This document shows positions 6,274 through 6,910 of a stretch of DNA of 6,910 bases, in pieces; position 1 is the first letter of the stretch, and every line of letters starts with the position of its first letter. A program made the position numbers and the translations under genes. The DNA lies in contig WRFW01000141.1 of assembly GCA_009787435.1 (NCBI GenBank), forward strand, positions 1-6,910, given 5' to 3'. A model generated the notes under the pieces. That model had not been told where the DNA came from. It searched no databases and saw only the letters and a list, made by a program, of their open reading frames with translations. Origin of the DNA: Defluviitaleaceae bacterium (lineage in GTDB: Bacteria > Bacillota > Clostridia > Lachnospirales > UBA5962).

Positions 6274-6879
6274 ATGATACTAGGAATAGATACTTCTGAA
6301 AAAAGCTGCTCTGTTGCGGTGTCGCTCGGTGATAAGATTTTATGTGAACTTTTTTTAAACACAGGGCTTACACATTCAGAATCACTAATGCCTATAGTAG
6401 AAACTTGCTTGAAAACGCTTAATATAAATATTACTGAGATTAAAAAAATAGCATTAAGCAACGGTCCAGGCTCTTTTACTGGTTTGCGTATTGGTGCTTC
6501 TACTGCTATAGGCATTGCCCAAGCTTTAAAAATTAAAATTGTACAAGTTCCTACTTTGGAAGCCTTAGCGTATAATTTAATTAATACAAATAAATTAATA
6601 GTGCCTTTTATGGATGCAAGGCGGGGGCAAGTTTATGCGGCAGGCTTTAAAAATGGTATTTGTGTTATAGAAGAGCAAAATATATCATTTGAACAATTAA
6701 AGGCACAAATAAATGAACCAGTAACTTTTTTAAATGAACCAGTGCGGGCGGGGGCTGTTTGCTTGCTTTCTTCTAAATATGAGAGCGTTAATTATAATGA
6801 AGTTGAAATAAACTATTTAAGAAAGCCGCAAGCAGAAAGAGAACTTTTAGAAAAATCAAAAAGAACGGGATATCTTTAA
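6274..6879 (+). CDS. tsaB: tRNA t6A-modification protein TsaB, short form
   Basis: TsaB is the scaffold partner of TsaD in making N6-threonylcarbamoyladenosine at position 37 of ANN-decoding tRNAs, a cytoplasmic and usually essential step. The ASKHA-type N-terminal half is clear: MILGIDTS start, THSESLMP (33-40), NGPGSFTGLRIG (63-74) and MDARRGQVY (113-121). The C-terminal YLRKPQAERE (181-190) is the usual family ending, so the gene is complete. At 201 residues it is about 30 shorter than the usual roughly 230; the loss falls between about 145 and 175, where family members normally have a GDG-containing segment. A 21-bp tandem duplication lies at the same place. The ATG has AAAGGA (6263-6268) 5 nt upstream. 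It follows tatD by 102 nt. In many Firmicutes rimI and tsaD come next; the window ends before this can be seen. Confidence 0.94.
   Translation: MILGIDTSEKSCSVAVSLGDKILCELFLNTGLTHSESLMPIVETCLKTLNINITEIKKIALSNGPGSFTGLRIGASTAIGIAQALKIKIVQVPTLEALAYNLINTNKLIVPFMDARRGQVYAAGFKNGICVIEEQNISFEQLKAQINEPVTFLNEPVRAGAVCLLSSKYESVNYNEVEINYLRKPQAERELLEKSKRTGYL
6710..6743 (+). repeat. In-frame 21-bp tandem duplication (1.6 copies) in tsaB
   Basis: TAAATGAACCAGT occurs at 6710-6722 and again at 6731-6743, a period of 21 bp. At protein level this gives NEPVTFL followed by NEPV (residues 147-157). The reading frame is kept. It sits at the point where TsaB is shorter than its family. Confidence 0.75.
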
Positions 6880-6885
6880 CGTGCC

Positions 6886-6910
6886 TTTCTAAAAAACTTA
6901 GAAGTTTTTA
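6886..6910 (+). terminator. Weak terminator-like inverted repeat after tsaB (window edge)
   Basis: Just past the tsaB stop, AAAAACTT (6892-6899) is the complement of AAGTTTTT (6902-6909); an alternative stem TTCTAA (6887-6892)/TTAGAA (6898-6903) is followed by a run of T (6905-6909). Either gives an A-tract/T-tract hairpin of low GC content. The window ends here, so the length of the T-run and the next gene are unknown, and readthrough into a following gene is equally possible. Confidence 0.25.

Noticed and set aside
6243..6515. 90-codon minus-strand frame over the tsaB start
   Set aside because: It is antisense to conserved tsaB motifs (HSE, NGPGSFTG) and shows no family signature.
6880..6910. 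Start of a following rimI or other gene
   Set aside because: One frame is open to the edge, but there is no start codon with a ribosome site and no recognisable motif in these 31 bases.

Overview
The window is an AT-rich stretch of ordinary bacterial housekeeping DNA, most likely from a motile, low-GC Firmicute of the Clostridia (inference). The grounds are strong AGGAGG-type ribosome binding sites, a CheV chemotaxis protein, a clostridial-style AsnB, and the metG-tatD adjacency also known from Bacillus and relatives. No mobile element, CRISPR array, tRNA or rRNA was seen.

Layout. On the minus strand, asnB (glutamine-dependent asparagine synthetase, 291-2321) is followed by the start of a YfbR-like HD-domain 5'-deoxynucleotidase (1-206, cut by the window edge). 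A divergent 294-nt control region (2322-2615) separates asnB from a plus-strand run: cheV (2616-3557), metG (3627-5270), tatD (5263-6171) and tsaB (6274-6879). metG and tatD overlap by 8 nt and are probably translationally coupled. cheV and metG are 69 nt apart with no convincing terminator, so the cheV promoter may also serve metG-tatD. tsaB sits behind a 102-nt gap that contains a possible RNA pseudoknot.

The genes do not form one pathway. AsnB makes asparagine, YfbR would trim deoxynucleoside monophosphates, MetG charges tRNA-Met, TatD is a metal-dependent nuclease, TsaB takes part in tRNA t6A modification, and CheV couples chemoreceptors to CheA. The shared theme on the plus strand is mainly translation and nucleic-acid housekeeping, with a chemotaxis gene in front.

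No new multi-gene system is evident. The items most worth a second look are in the gaps and in protein shape. The cheV leader has competing stems, and the pre-tsaB region could form a pseudoknot. A short hairpin-like motif is shared by these two regions. AsnB, MetG and TatD carry polar insertions or extensions, MetG lacks the usual C-terminal tRNA-binding domain, and TsaB is shortened at a spot that carries a 21-bp tandem duplication.
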